A stretch of DNA of 64,000 bases from Isoetes taiwanensis (lineage: Eukaryota > Streptophyta > Lycopodiopsida > Isoetales > Isoetaceae). Each line of letters starts with the position of its first letter. Position 1 is the stretch's first letter. The position numbers and the translations under genes were made by a program. A model generated the notes under the pieces. It was not told the origin of the DNA. It saw only the letters and a program-made list of their open reading frames with translations, and searched no databases. Below, one piece after another: positions 1 through 10,671 of the stretch. The stretch lies in the NCBI GenBank assembly GCA_021234155.1, contig JAJEKV010000002.1:5530405-5594404 (forward strand), in the 5' to 3' direction.

Positions 1-544
1 CTTTTCGCCTTCTGGTATCACTTTGCTTGTAAAACCATTTTGCTTCTTCAATCCGTCCTATTTTCTCTTGGTTCTTTATTTTACATGCTTGCTAGACCAC
101 AATTTTTTGTTGTTCATAGGCCATTTTGCAGAGCCTTATGCTTTTTACATCCCATTTCTATTTGGGTTTGCCCCTCCAATCCGTTTTTGAGTATGTCAAG
201 ACCTTGCAAACCCTTTGCCTCTCCCAAAGATGCATAGCCTCTTTTTGCGTGGATGAACTTTATTACCTATCTGCAATAGTTGAATACCAGGAAGCCCAAA
301 ATTGTGATGAAACAAAATTGTGTTTTGATAATCACAGAGCATCTTCCCGTCCATAATCGTCAGGTGGTGATGAACCCCTAGCAACTTTGCATATGAAACT
401 AGTTTAATCGTATACCTTACTCTGTTTTTAGGAATTTTTGTTTGCTTTAAAATACAGCCTAAACAACCGAATCTGCGAAGAAATTCAACGACCTAGCATA
501 GTCACCAAGCACCAAAACAGGAAAAACTCGAATAAAAGCAGAAT
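1..544. other. No gene recognised
   Basis: This AT-rich stretch has only short reading frames with no recognisable motif. I see no promoter, RNA gene or repeat that I can support. Confidence 0.5.
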
Positions 545-685
545 GTATAAAGAAACCTACGCCACCTGAAGGTTTCTGGAAGAAACTGGCGGGCGGGCGC
601 TTCACGAAGGGTGGCGGGGCGGAAATTGCGTGTATGCCGCCACAAGGTTTCTTCCGTAAACCTTTCGGGTGGTAGGTTTGTATAC
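545..685. repeat. Foldback (inverted-repeat) element
   Basis: Two arms of about 40 bases, 545-586 and 647-685, are imperfect inverted complements that share the cores GTTTCTTCC, AAACC and TAGGTTT. They flank a GC-rich centre. The shape fits a small foldback element or MITE remnant. I found no clear target duplication, so the outer ends are approximate and no family can be assigned. Confidence 0.45.
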
Positions 686-1589
686 GTGGCACCACCCCAC
701 CGATTCCCCCAAATTCATGTTTGATCTTGCAAATCCGGCTGCAGAGATGAAGAATGCATCGATAATATAAAGATGAAGAATGCAAAACCTACTTTTGATT
801 GTTATGGCGGGTTCTTCTAACGCAATTTTCGGCCTTTCTCGCCAGAGTTCCGGCCGATGCTTAATCTTGTTTTGATCCAGCGATGGAGACCCCTAATCTT
901 GCCTAATCTAGGCTTAATGAGGCCCATGCGCCCCGATGTGGGCGGAGGAAGAACTCGCCCCGATGCGCCCCGATGCGTAATAGTGGATATCCATGCAACT
1001 ACGTCGGTCCTGAAGCGGATAGAAGATCTTAATGCGGAATAGAAGATCCTAATGCGGTCCCTGATGTCGCCTCTGATGAGGAACTGAGGAATGGGGCAGC
1101 CGCAACTCTGATGATGAACAGAGGAATGGCAAAGAAACTCTATTGGTGGCGCCGCCATAGCTCCGCCAGAAAAAGAGCCCCAAAATTACCACGAAAAAAA
1201 AAAAGGTCAGAAACCTCAAGGAATCGGGTGGGTCAAGGTTACACGGTATAAGGGCAACTTCGGAAAAAAACCAATATGGAAGAACAAGGGAACTGGAACA
1301 GAGGAAGAACAGAGGAACCAAAAGAGCACGTCAAAAAATGGCAACATTTTTTTTTCTGGGCCTAATGGGTCTTCTTAACCCACGACAGATCTACCGTGGT
1401 CCCTCATCCATGTAGGTATAAAAATTGTGTCTTGCCATATAGAACGAGAGGCAAAAAAAATATCAATCATGGGACTAAGATAAAAGAGAGAGAAAAATGA
1501 ATTGAATTGAATTGAATGGATTTTTATCATCCACGAAGACCAATAGGCCTATGGGACCCAATTAAAGACCATGAAGGGAGAGAGGGAAG
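686..1589. other. No gene recognised
   Basis: This interval has short tandem pieces (a GCGCCCCGATG-like motif repeated near 930-975, and a GAATT run near 1,500-1,516) and a G-rich patch near 1,590. No coding signal is convincing on either strand. Confidence 0.4.
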
Positions 1590-2141
1590 GGGGGGGAGCG
1601 AGAGATAAAATGAAATGAAATTGTATTATTATGTCTGTAAGAGTGCCAGGTCTATAAGATGTTCAAACCAGTATATTATCATGTATAAAAAAGATCATCT
1701 AATACATCATCAGATAATAATGCATTAACCCTCCTCATCTCCCTCATCTACTTCCTTTATGTCCATTATTTTCAGATAGCTCTCTCTGTAATCCAAAATG
1801 TCAAGTATATGTGCCCCAATCTAGACACTTGGAAGATCAAAGAAATAAACAAGTGTGTGAGCATGTGTACCATGCTTAATGCGGAAGTCAATGTATGCTG
1901 GACAATGAAGAAGCACATGTGCTTTATCCTCAAGCGCCCATTTTGCACGATCTAAGCTCATGTGGGATATTGTTCCACCTACCTAGCTCAATCCTTAACC
2001 TATGTGAGCTTGTCTATATCTAACCAAAATATTTTTCTGGAGGTACATGGCTCCTTTTGGCATAAGGTTGATGTGACTTCTATAAAACTCCTTCTTAACT
2101 GCACCTTCCCTCCAGTACACGCAAGTGATATTTCCCTTGGC

Positions 2142-3023
2142 TCAGCCCCGTATACCATCCTTGTGCATCCCCAAATCATCCATGTACGTCCCCCATCTGG
2201 CTAGCCAAAGTTCTATGTCTGCAAACCACCCCTTTGTGCACGTCTCCTTCAAAGCCAATCGTGGAAGACTATCATTTGGCATAACATAAAGGACTTTATA
2301 TACATAAGGGAGAGTCCTGCAAAGTGTTTCTGCTTCTAAAGAAAACATTTCACGTTCCACTAGTGGCATATCATATGGCGTTTGCATCTTAGTTCCAAGT
2401 GCAGATCGAAAAACCTTTTTTCTATTTTCTCGATTTTCTTTCATCTATCCAAAGTCAGACCTGGCCCTCAAACCTCATAACTATACAACACAAATGATTG
2501 CACCAAAGCAGTGTACAACTGCTTTTTCATATCAAACTTCCCTATATCTGCCTTCCTATACATGCGATGCATGGCATAAAGGGCTTTAAGCCCACCATCT
2601 GCTTTTTGCTCAACTGCCAAACAAAGATATTTATAGTTCTCCACCAGTTCAAAAGGTTTGCCTTCATACAATACTTTTAGGTGGTTTAGTTTATTATCCC
2701 CAAACACTACTATTTTGGTATTAGCCATATTTACCCGCATGCTTTTGCATTACAACGGTGACTCAAAACATCTAGATGTCCCTGTAAACCCACTACACTC
2801 CTGAACAATAGCACAACATCATCAGCATACAATAGTAATAAAAAAATATACCCATTCAGAATTATTCCATCACTGCCATTCTGCGTTATCCACTCTTCCA
2901 ATTGATCTATGAAAAGACCAAAAGGCGCAGGTGATCATGGGCAGCCCTGCTTAACCCCCACATTACTCTCAACATACTCCTCACTAATGTATGGAAATGG
3001 GAGCCGAATCAAGACCTTATATA
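2142..3023 (-). pseudogene. LINE reverse transcriptase, 3' half
   Basis: Read on the minus strand, this piece carries reverse transcriptase motif B (GVKQGC near 2,950-2,970), motif C (LLLYADDVV near 2,810-2,835, the catalytic Asp pair intact) and the thumb-like segment YKYLCLAVEQ, LKALYAMHR near 2,500-2,660. A C-terminal region follows to about 2,142. A stop directly after GVKQGCP and further frame changes break the protein. RT converts element RNA to DNA at the target site; this copy cannot encode a full enzyme. Assignment to a LINE rather than an LTR element rests on the YADD context and on the C-terminal segment shared with two neighbouring copies. Confidence 0.8.
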
Positions 3024-3083
3024 AAGCCTCGCAACTGCTTGTCTATATGCAAGTGGTACCTCAAGAGCTATCATCCTGTCCCA
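3024..3083. repeat. Target-site duplication of nested LINE, left copy
   Basis: This ~59-60 base segment is repeated at 5,367-5,426 with one mismatch. The two copies flank the nested LINE exactly, and the host LINE's reverse transcriptase reads on from either side. That is the layout expected of a long target-site duplication. Confidence 0.75.
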
Positions 3084-5366
3084 AAAGGGCATCTCTAGTA
3101 ATAACTAACGCACCAAAAGGGCGGATCCTTCAAGGAAATCGTTATCCAATGGGGCCCCAAACCTTCCAAGGCTTTATCCCATACCCCATAGACCATATCA
3201 GATGGTGTGAGCTGAGGCGCATCCTACATATTTGTGTGTCTCTTATGCAGCAAAATTTTCTCTCTCAGGTAAGGCATTTCGACTAAATCTGGGTTCATGC
3301 ATTTCTTATAGCTTTCCATTTTTTACTTGATCGCACTCCACATTTTTTGTTTTACTTTGTCCCATATGTATATTCTTGTCTGCAACACCTTTAAAGGGAT
3401 ATCCTCAACATTGATATTCCATTTTTGAAGCCATTTAAGAAAGTCGGCGTACCAATCCTTACTCTCACTGTGCTTCATAGCAGTATGCGGTTGGGCTTGG
3501 TCATCCAAAGCCCGCAATTTCTACATATACACGACTGTCTAGCTTAGGGCTTCGCCCTCTAATGGCATTAATCCTGTCTCTGCAAGCATCATAGGATAAA
3601 TTATCCACACCTTTACTCTGATCTCAGCAAGTAGGAATTTCTTTTAGACCTTTTCTACTTTCTTCCACCTATCCAATGATAGACAAGGTCCCCATATCGC
3701 ACAACCATATAAAATTTTGGAAGAGTTCGGGCCCCCATAATTCACACCCATATATAATGACTATCCTGATCAATGTTTGATATAGCATTTTCTTCAATTT
3801 CCAATCTACAATTCTGGCCTTTCTGCATTCTGTTGCATTGCATATAGAGCTTCAATCCCAGCATCGGTATGTTGCCAAACTGCTTTATTCCACCCATAAT
3901 TATAGTCCATTATAAGTCCCAAATATTTGTACGCGTCTGCTATTTCCACCTCTTCTCCCTTATATTGAAAATGAAAATTATGTATCCTTTTCCCAAAAAT
4001 GAGGATTTTAGTCTTACTCAAATTCAACTGCATTTCAGTAGCATCATAGAAGCTAGCTAGTGCATCTAAATGTCTCTGCATATCACGATGGTCTCTGCAT
4101 CCACATCTCTAATTGATCTGTATAGATTCCAAACAATGTGGGAGACAAACAACATCCTTGGTTCACTCCGATATTACTAATTATCTCTGCCTTACAAGAT
4201 TTATTCAGTGGGAAAGATAGGCTCACTAATACCTTCTCACATAGCACTGCTATTGCGTTCCTGAGTTCTTGTGGCACCCCAATTTGATCTATATGCTCCC
4301 AAATATTCTCTTTCCTTAGCATATCAAAGGCGTCCACTAAGCAGGCAACGAGTGGTTTTCTAGTTTTCTTTATAACTTCTATCACCGTTCTCATAGTAAT
4401 TATGTGGTCTATTGTAGACCTCACGTGTCTAAAGCCTGCTTGTCCACCTGCTCTGGCATTATGTATCTTTGCTTAATCACTTAGTTTCATTTCTATAAGC
4501 TCAGCAAATAATTTCGAAAACAAACTACTTACCATGATCATTCTATAATTGTTTGGATCGTTGACATCGTCTGCCTCATGGATTGGTACCACTCTATTTA
4601 TCTACCAGGTGAGAGGGAAGCCTTCAGCTAATTCTCTATTCATCATTTTGGTAATGGTATTGGTTACTGTTGGGCCAGCCCATTTTATCATTTTCATTGT
4701 TAATCCAAGTGCATCGGCTGCCTTGCCACATGAAAGTGATTCAAGTCCTTCAATTATATCTGCTTCTGAGAATGCAAGAACATTACCTTGTCTTTCCATT
4801 CCCCCATGCAATCCCGTTATATGATATAATTTATGCAGTTCTTGTATCAAATTACCCGTGGTAAAGGAAACTAGCCTGTTGTTTTTTACATTTCCAATCG
4901 TGCCCAAAATTTCTTTGGTTGGGATAACAACTCGTTTACCAATGTTTCCTATTTTTCTTAGTAATATGCTCGTTTTTTCCCTCTCACCAGTTGTCGATAT
5001 TCCTTCTGGATCCTGCCTTTATCGTCCTGTATTGCGGTCTTAAATTCCAACCTCTTACTTTTACATTCCATGTCATACCATCCATTACATAGCAAGCCTT
5101 TCAATGCACGACGAGGTATGAAACATTTTTAAGTAGCACCAAGCAACATAGAAGTAAGCATTATATCCATTTCTATTAAGTTCTCTAGCCATCCAAGCTC
5201 TCTAACATTGTGCTCACACATTTTCTTAAGATCGCCCATCTTACATGGATTCATATTCATCTTTAGTTGTTTTTCTGGGTCACATGTGTCTATAACACTT
5301 TTCTTGAAGATTTAGATGCACCTCTATTGTTGGTGCAATAGAGGTGCATCTAACTTGCATATAGAC
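3084..5366 (-). mobile_element. Nested LINE copy
   Basis: This is a related but distinct LINE inserted on the same strand into the LINE above. It runs from a rearranged 5' junction (hairpins at 5,313-5,397) to a 3' end abutting the left 59-bp repeat. Its coding remnants span about 4,907 down to 3,200. It is 5'-truncated, and its reverse transcriptase carries a deletion that removes the catalytic YADD motif. The C-terminal segment near 3,323-3,517 (ADFLKWLQKWN) matches the equivalent part of the neighbouring copies in style. Confidence 0.7.
3206..4907 (-). pseudogene. Nested LINE reverse transcriptase, YADD deleted
   Basis: In minus-strand order the remnants are an upstream RT segment (KAADALGLTMKMIKW near 4,660-4,715), motif A (ACLVDAFDMLRKE near 4,300-4,345), motif B (GVNQGCCLSPTLFGIYTDQLE near 4,110-4,175), then directly the post-catalytic segment (LNLSKTKILIFGK, YKYLGL) at 3,806-4,050. 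The motif C region that should lie between is missing. The junction sits at a 10-base direct repeat, GTCTCTGCAT at 4,072-4,081 and 4,091-4,100, which suggests deletion between short repeats. The element therefore lacks its catalytic centre. Confidence 0.75.
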
Positions 5367-5397
5367 AAGCCTCGCAACCGCTTGTCTATATGCAAGT
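5313..5397. repeat. Two adjacent perfect hairpins at LINE 5' junction
   Basis: Hairpin 1 has 17-base arms at 5,313-5,329 and 5,336-5,352 with a 6-base loop. Hairpin 2 has 17-base arms at 5,353-5,369 and 5,381-5,397 with an 11-base loop. Both are perfect and they touch. The inner arm of hairpin 2 lies within the right copy of the 59-bp target duplication, so part of the target was copied in inverted form during insertion. Confidence 0.85.
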
Positions 5398-5426
5398 GGT
5401 ACCTCAAGAGCTATCATCCTGTCCCA
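5367..5426. repeat. Target-site duplication of nested LINE, right copy
   Basis: This is the partner of 3,024-3,083, with one mismatch (C for T inside GCAACCGCTT). It marks the 5' side of the nested LINE on the minus strand. Confidence 0.75.
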
Positions 5427-5945
5427 CAAATGTACTCTTTCTACCACATCAAAGGCTTTCATGAAGTCTACAAATAATGCATATAACAGCTTCCTCTTCC
5501 CAATCACAGAGTATCATTACCAGGTGGTCGATTGTAGACTTCTTGACTCTAGACCATGCCTGCCCTTTTGCCCTCACATTATTAGCTTTGGCCCATGCAC
5601 TAATTTTAGTGTTCAATATGGTGGCAAAGAGCTTGGAATAGAAGCTACATATCATAATCATACCGTTAATTATTTGGATCAGATTCATCACCTGTCTTAT
5701 AAAGAGGAACGACCCTGTTAATTTGCCATGTACATGGAAAACCTTCTCGCAAGGAAGCATTGAACAGTTTCAATAACTTCTGCCACTTTATCTCCTGCCC
5801 ATTTGAACATTTCAACCATAAGCCCTTCTGTGTCGGCAGTCTTACCATTGGATAACTTTTGAAGCCCACTAGATATGTCCCCCAAAGAGAAACACAACTG
5901 CTCCCCAATCTGCGTCGGCAGTACCATTGGACAACTTCTGCCCAT
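5427..5945 (-). pseudogene. LINE reverse transcriptase, 5' part
   Basis: This minus-strand coding remnant holds an N-terminal RT segment (SNGKTADTEGLMVEMFKWAGD near 5,780-5,850, then PCTWQINRVVPLYKTGDESDPNN) followed by motif A (ALFVDFMKAFDVV near 5,440-5,490). It changes frame at least twice. It continues into the downstream half at 2,142-3,023 once the nested LINE is set aside. Its 5' edge lies against the C-terminal side of the DUF7869-like gene, which suggests that the LINE inserted 5'-truncated into that gene. Confidence 0.75.
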
Positions 5946-6164
5946 CGATATGACTATCCCATCTATTCGTACAGTTTTTTAACGCGCCTCATCAAAGTGC
6001 TAGCCTCAATCTGGTCTATTTGATCATTAGTGTGCCCTACAAGTAAAAATCTGAGCTTTACTTTTCTGAAGATCCCTAGCTCCACTAGCATGGCACAATA
6101 AGCAAAGAGTGCATGATTCTTGTTCTCCCTGGTAGTGTTGTCAAGTTGCAGGTAGAGCACTTGT

Positions 6165-6182
6165 GATAATTGCTCTTGCTCA
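6165..6182. repeat. Target-site duplication, left (18 bp)
   Basis: GATAATTGCTCTTGCTCA occurs here and again, perfectly, at 6,836-6,853, flanking the truncated LINE between them. Confidence 0.9.
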
Positions 6183-6835
6183 AACCCTGGTGACTGGAGG
6201 ATTTACGTCCTCCTCTGGAGAATAAGGAAAGGAATGCCTTCATTTTTAATTGTGAAATTACCCCCTCTCAAGGAATAATTAAGCAGGTACTATATGATAT
6301 TAATTGGATCCAGAGGATTAACGGTTGATTTGGTTATGATTTCAGATACATTGTTCATGCTGACAAGGAAGCTCAAATGGGGGAGAATTAATATCAGTAC
6401 TAACAACGATTGGACAAAACTCTTTGGAGCTGCCAACATTGTGGAACATGGAGAAAATATCTGTACTTGTGGATGCTGCTGTGATTAGAACTATAATGTT
6501 CGAAGAGAGCTGTTGTGTCAAGCCAAAGACTCCAAGGGCAGATTTAATATGGCCAAGGCAGAAATTTGCATGTGCATATACTGCACTTTCCACATAGTAT
6601 TTAAAGGGAAAGCAAGGAAGTGCAGGAATCTGAATCTCAGATCACTCCATTAGAATCCTTTCACTGGATCAGAACATCATAAACTACTCTTAGTATTCTG
6701 CTATATAACACTCTTTGCTATCTTCAGTCATAATTTTTGAAGCTTTCATCTTTTTTCAGAGTTATACTTCCCTTGTAAAAAGTTATTTTGTAATATTTTC
6801 TATATAAATATAGTCACCTTCAAAAAAAGGGGAGG
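6183..6835 (+). mobile_element. 5'-truncated LINE (3' end only)
   Basis: A 653-base insertion is flanked by a perfect 18-bp target duplication. In one plus frame near 6,220-6,315 it reads RNAFIFNCEITPSQGIIKQ and continues VLYDINWIQRI, a segment typical of the C-terminal end of plant LINE ORF2. The rest is 3' untranslated sequence ending in an A-rich tail (near 6,823-6,828). Orientation is opposite to the gene it interrupts. The preserved target duplication and the uninterrupted host frame across it suggest a relatively recent insertion compared with the other decay here. Confidence 0.85.
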
Positions 6836-6853
6836 GATAATTGCTCTTGCTCA
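6836..6853. repeat. Target-site duplication, right (18 bp)
   Basis: This is the perfect second copy of the 18-bp duplication at 6,165-6,182. Confidence 0.9.
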
Positions 6854-7999
6854 CACAGTACCTTGTTAAGAATTGTAATTGTGAGGTTGGGGTCACCATG
6901 CAAGTTAGAATACATCAAAAAGACTTTGCACTTTATACTTCCTTTGGAGACCATAGCTCCTACAAGGTGGACCCTAATAAAACATTCCTCTGACACATCT
7001 TTAGGAATATTTAAAAAATGAGGTAGAGTTGTCTTTTTTTATCCATTTTATCAATACAACATACATATATTGCAATGGACATTCAAGAGCTTTTTTCCCT
7101 GTGCTTAGCAAGCTTCCTTCCCTCAGCTGCTTCTTGTTCACAGTGTCTAGCAAGGTTCTATTGCATAATATCTTTGAGGAAAATAGGTCAAAACAATTTT
7201 TTGAAGCAAGTGTGAGATTAAAGAACTTTAACTTACTTCTTTTGACCTCTTTCTTTGCAGTTTCTCTTTGACTCTTCAATTCTGCACACCTTGAGTACAC
7301 AATCATTCTATGTCTTCAGGGAATTTTCACAAGACCAAATTCACTTTTCCACAGTCTAGTGAAGTGTGAGTAAGAGATGTGTTGAGACTGAATGCATGTC
7401 TCTTTATATTCTTGGAAGACATCTTTATTTGTGATGTGATATGTCAAATAAAACATGTTGCTATTAGACAGCATTTCACATGTTTCTCTAAAGATTTCAC
7501 CATCCAAGACTCAACAACTAAAGCGCGCATTGTTACAATTCTTCTTGGCCCGAGTGATCGTCAATTGCAGGGTTTTATCCAATCTTTTATGTATTCGAGA
7601 CATTGAGTGAACCCTAGACAGTGGACAACTATAAAGCTTCTGCTACACTTGTCCATGATCAATGTAATGCAAAAATGTGTTGCAGTCTGGTCTTACATGA
7701 TAAGCCAAATAGGCATTTTGGTCTGCTAATGTTATAGAACTGTAGTATTCTCTAACTGCACGAAGTTTGGACATGTTGAATCTATTAATACAACCCAATA
7801 AGCAACATCTAGTAGTTCTTAGAAGTCTGCTCATTTTCAGTTCGTCCATAAGATTTCTTCTTTTTACAGAAGAACATGCCCTCAAGCAAAATCCACCTTG
7901 AATTTCTTGGAAGATTGGCTGGAGAACATGTAATCTCGTTGCTCCTTGAAGACTGGATTCATATGCACACATCAGAATCTCAGCACCAAGGCAAAGCAA

Positions 8000-8212
8000 A
8001 CGGCAAAGTCTATGTAGTGTATTAAATCCTCATTCTACTAGCACGACAATGACGCACAAATCAGAGATGAAGGAGAAGAGAGATAAAACAAGTCTGGAGG
8101 TTCATCCTCCTCTTCTATTAGTACACACTAAAGCCTACTCTATCTAGCCTATCTAACCAAATCTAGCTTTTTGATCCGACTAATCTAACCTATTTGGTAT
8201 TTCCTTCCTTTT
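8000..8212. other. No gene recognised
   Basis: This is a short spacer between the DUF7869-like remnant and the next LINE. It is pyrimidine-rich, with no motif I recognise. Confidence 0.4.
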
Positions 8213-8250
8213 TTTAGGGGGGGGGGGAGGGAGGGAGGGAGGGAGGGGGG
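8213..8250. repeat. G/GGGA low-complexity tract
   Basis: A run of G followed by repeated GGGA units sits at the 3' border (minus strand) of the adjacent LINE. A similar G-rich patch occurs near 1,575-1,600 at the 3' border of the first LINE, so it may belong to the 3' untranslated region of this family. Confidence 0.6.
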
Positions 8251-9330
8251 AAGAATTGAAATTTGATTCTTACATCTGTGAGACTGCCAGGTCTATAAGG
8301 CGTTCAACTTGTACATTCAACATTCTAAAACAAATCATCTAATGCATTTTCTGATAGTAATGCATTAGTCTCGCATACCTCTAACTCATCAACTTTTAAT
8401 GTTCTTAAAACATCGTTCCTACGCTCTAAAATATCAATATGTGATCCTGGAAAATCAAAGAAAGCCATCAATGTATCAGCACATACATCATACCTCTCTC
8501 GAATATCTCTGTAAGCAGGGCAATGTAGAAGTACGTGTTCTCATCTTCATATATCCCTGCCTGACATATCTTGCACAGTCTAAGCTCGTGAGGAATGTCA
8601 TTCCACCTGCCTACTTCAACACGAGCCAATGTGAGCTCAGCCTCATCCTACATATGGCATGCCTATGCTTCATGGAAATCCCCTCTGCCAAATACTTTGC
8701 CTCCTGCAATGTCGGATTAGCATAAGTCCTATAAAACTCATTTTTTACTGCCGCATCTCTCCATGTCCTCTGAAGAACATTTATTTTTACCCATATGTGG
8801 ATATCATCTTTATGCAAAGCTAAATCATGAATATCCACCCCCCATCACGTCATCCACTGAATGGCGTCAAGCAAACTAGCCCTTAACTAGTATCTTCTCC
8901 AATGCTAAGCATGGTAAACTTTCTTCAGGCATAATATACATCACCTTATAGATATAATTAAGGAGTCTGCAAAGCATCTCCGCCTCCAGTGTGAGCATCC
9001 CACATTCTACTAACATCATATCATAGGAAGTTTGCATTTTTATTCCAAGTTCAGACCGAAAGGATTTCTTTTGAATTTTCTCAACCTTTTTTCAAGTCTC
9101 AAATGCCAATCCAAGACCTCATACTTCACATCCATACAAAACCACATATTGCACCAGCGTTATACAAAGTATTCTTTCCAAGCTAAAATTCCATATCTCT
9201 GTTTTGGCACATCTATGCTGCATTGCATACAGTGCTTTGAGGCCACTGTTTACTTTTTGCTCCACTGCTTCGTTCCAATATGCACGCTTATCCACTAATA
9301 GGTGTAAATTTGATAGTGGGACCCAAAATG
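8251..9330 (-). mobile_element. LINE 3' half, same family as 1.6-3.1 kb
   Basis: Minus-strand remnants include LKALYAMQHR near 9,225 (matching LKALYAMHR of the first LINE), KMQTSYDMMLVE near 9,030, and a C-terminal region (HDLALHKDDIHIWVKINVLQRTWRDA) at 8,740-8,838. The 3' region shares the words GCCAGGTCTATAAG and ATAATGCATTA-like sequence with 1,640-1,725, so the two elements are relatives. No RT catalytic motif is present; only the post-RT part remains and it is frameshifted. The 5' boundary near 9,330 is approximate. Confidence 0.7.
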
Positions 9331-9510
9331 CACGAAAGCACCAAGCACCTAAATTTCAAGCAGTCATAATTTATTACCGAGGTGTCTCGGTTCCCGGCGC
9401 CCTTTTCTTCTTCCTCTATTTTGGTCCCATGTTTTGAATCCCTTGCTTCCAAAACACTTTGCTACTTTAATTTCTAATTCCATCACATAATTTGTTGATC
9501 TGACTGTTTG

Positions 9511-10659
9511 ATAATGGCTGAAGCTGTGACTAAGCAAGATTTTATTGAGATTTATGGAACTCTTTGATGAAGGATTATAGCCTGCTTTGAAAGTGAAATG
9601 GTTAGAAGACAATGTAGCAGACGCACAATGGTCCTCGGTTGGCAAGAAGGCCCAAAACACAAGATCAAAGTTTTCATGTTGCAGCCTCGAGACCTAGAAA
9701 AAATGGACAGATTGTTGGAAAAACTATATCAAACAGAAAATATGGTAAACAATGAAGCGAGTAAGCAGGCAGCCTATGCCTTTGCATGGGAAAATTGTGA
9801 TTCAACTATTTCAAACCTTGCAAAGCACGAGATTAACTGGACATATTTTGGAGCACAAGTCATGAAGTACAAAAATTGTAGGTCAAGGGGGAAGGATGTC
9901 CTGGTTACACAATCGAGCAAAGGTACTTTTAGAGAAAGTTGTAACTTGGATCTTTCTGCTTTAAAAGATAATGTTGAATTGATTAAGGAAGCTAGAAGTA
10001 AGCTTGAGAATGAAAAGGCAACCATGGCAGAAGAGCTACATGCAATTGAGGTTAGCTTAGCTGCAGAGGCGAAGTCAAATGAGAAATTTAGTCTCGAGCT
10101 TGAAGAGAGCAGGAAGAAAGTTAAGGATTTGAAGACCTCAATAACTGAATTGCAGGTAGAAAATAGAGATGGCGATTTGCTGAAGGAGTTGGAGCAAACA
10201 CTAACCATAGAAACATACTACTTAAACAGGAAGCTTTTCAAGTCCCTAACTGCAGAAGCAAGTACCATGAGGAAGAGTACCTTAGAATTTGAGATCAAGG
10301 AGAAGGATGGTAAAATATCAGGCCTGAGGGGTAATCTTATCCACCTTGTAGAATTGAAGAATGTGACTAGTAATCCATTTTGCATCAACATGATCAAGAG
10401 AAGACTACCAAGAATCTGCAACTTTGGTGCTTGCTGTGCTTGTGGCCTAATTTTCCATGATAGGTACAAGTTGTCTTTAATTCTGAGCTATGATCATGAG
10501 TACCATCTAGCTTGTGCAGCCTTGTTGAATGAAGATAAATGCAAGATATGTGATTCCACCATTCATCCAGATTTATTTCATGAGCTTGGCATGAATGTGA
10601 CAGCAGAGACAAAGTTGGTAGATGTGCCTGCACAAGCAAAGGGTTTTCTGTCAGCATAA
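9511..10659 (+). pseudogene. Coiled-coil / RING-like zinc finger protein, probably decayed
   Basis: The longest frame starts at ATG 9,598 and encodes 353 aa, of which about residues 38-353 look genuine. They comprise a helical N-terminal region (EKMDRLLEKLYQTENMV), a Glu/Lys-rich coiled coil (about residues 118-215), and a C-terminal zinc-finger-like domain (about 278-330: CCAC, then DHEYHLAC, then CKIC). Upstream of codon 38 a more protein-like reading lies in other frames: a start at ATG 9,511 (MAEAVTKQDFIEIYG) and then PALKVKWLEDNVADAQW. This suggests two frameshifts and a stop near the 5' end. The usual RING cysteine before the histidine is replaced (SYDHEYH). The family resembles unnamed proteins I associate with non-flowering plants. 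Whether it is expressed is unclear. Confidence 0.5.
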
Positions 10660-10671
10660 TTGGATTAGATA

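Larger units (their letters stand above)
1590..5950 (-). mobile_element. LINE (non-LTR retrotransposon), split by a nested LINE
   Basis: This is a minus-strand LINE whose reverse transcriptase is divided into an upstream half (about 5,367-5,945) and a downstream half plus 3' region (about 1,590-3,083). A second LINE lies between them at 3,084-5,366. Shared motifs place both halves in one element: the motif A region AFDVV upstream, then GVKQGC (motif B) and YADD (motif C) downstream, in the order expected for a plant LINE ORF2. Stops and frameshifts show it is dead. The 3' region resembles the 3' part of the LINE at 8.2-9.3 kb. The outer ends are approximate. It abuts the DUF7869-like pseudogene at about 5,950. 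Confidence 0.75.
5951..7999 (-). pseudogene. DUF7869-like protein gene, disrupted
   Basis: Minus-strand remnants in order: a cysteine-containing N-terminal segment (TTRCCLLGCINRF, then KLRAVREYYSS) at 7,643-7,999; ISYSHFTRLWKSEFGLVKIP at 7,316-7,380; YSRCAELKSQRETAKK near 7,250-7,300; and a C-terminal block with DPNLTITIL, YLQLDNTTRENKN and VGHTNDQIDQIE between 6,960 and 5,963. The C-terminal block matches the pattern I know for DUF7869 (DN..ENKN followed by GHTH.DID). The frame is continuous across the LINE insertion at 6,183-6,835 if that insertion and one target copy are ignored. Frame changes elsewhere and LINEs on the 3' side make it a pseudogene. Function is unknown; a transposase-like RNase H fold is possible but unproven. 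Confidence 0.6.
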
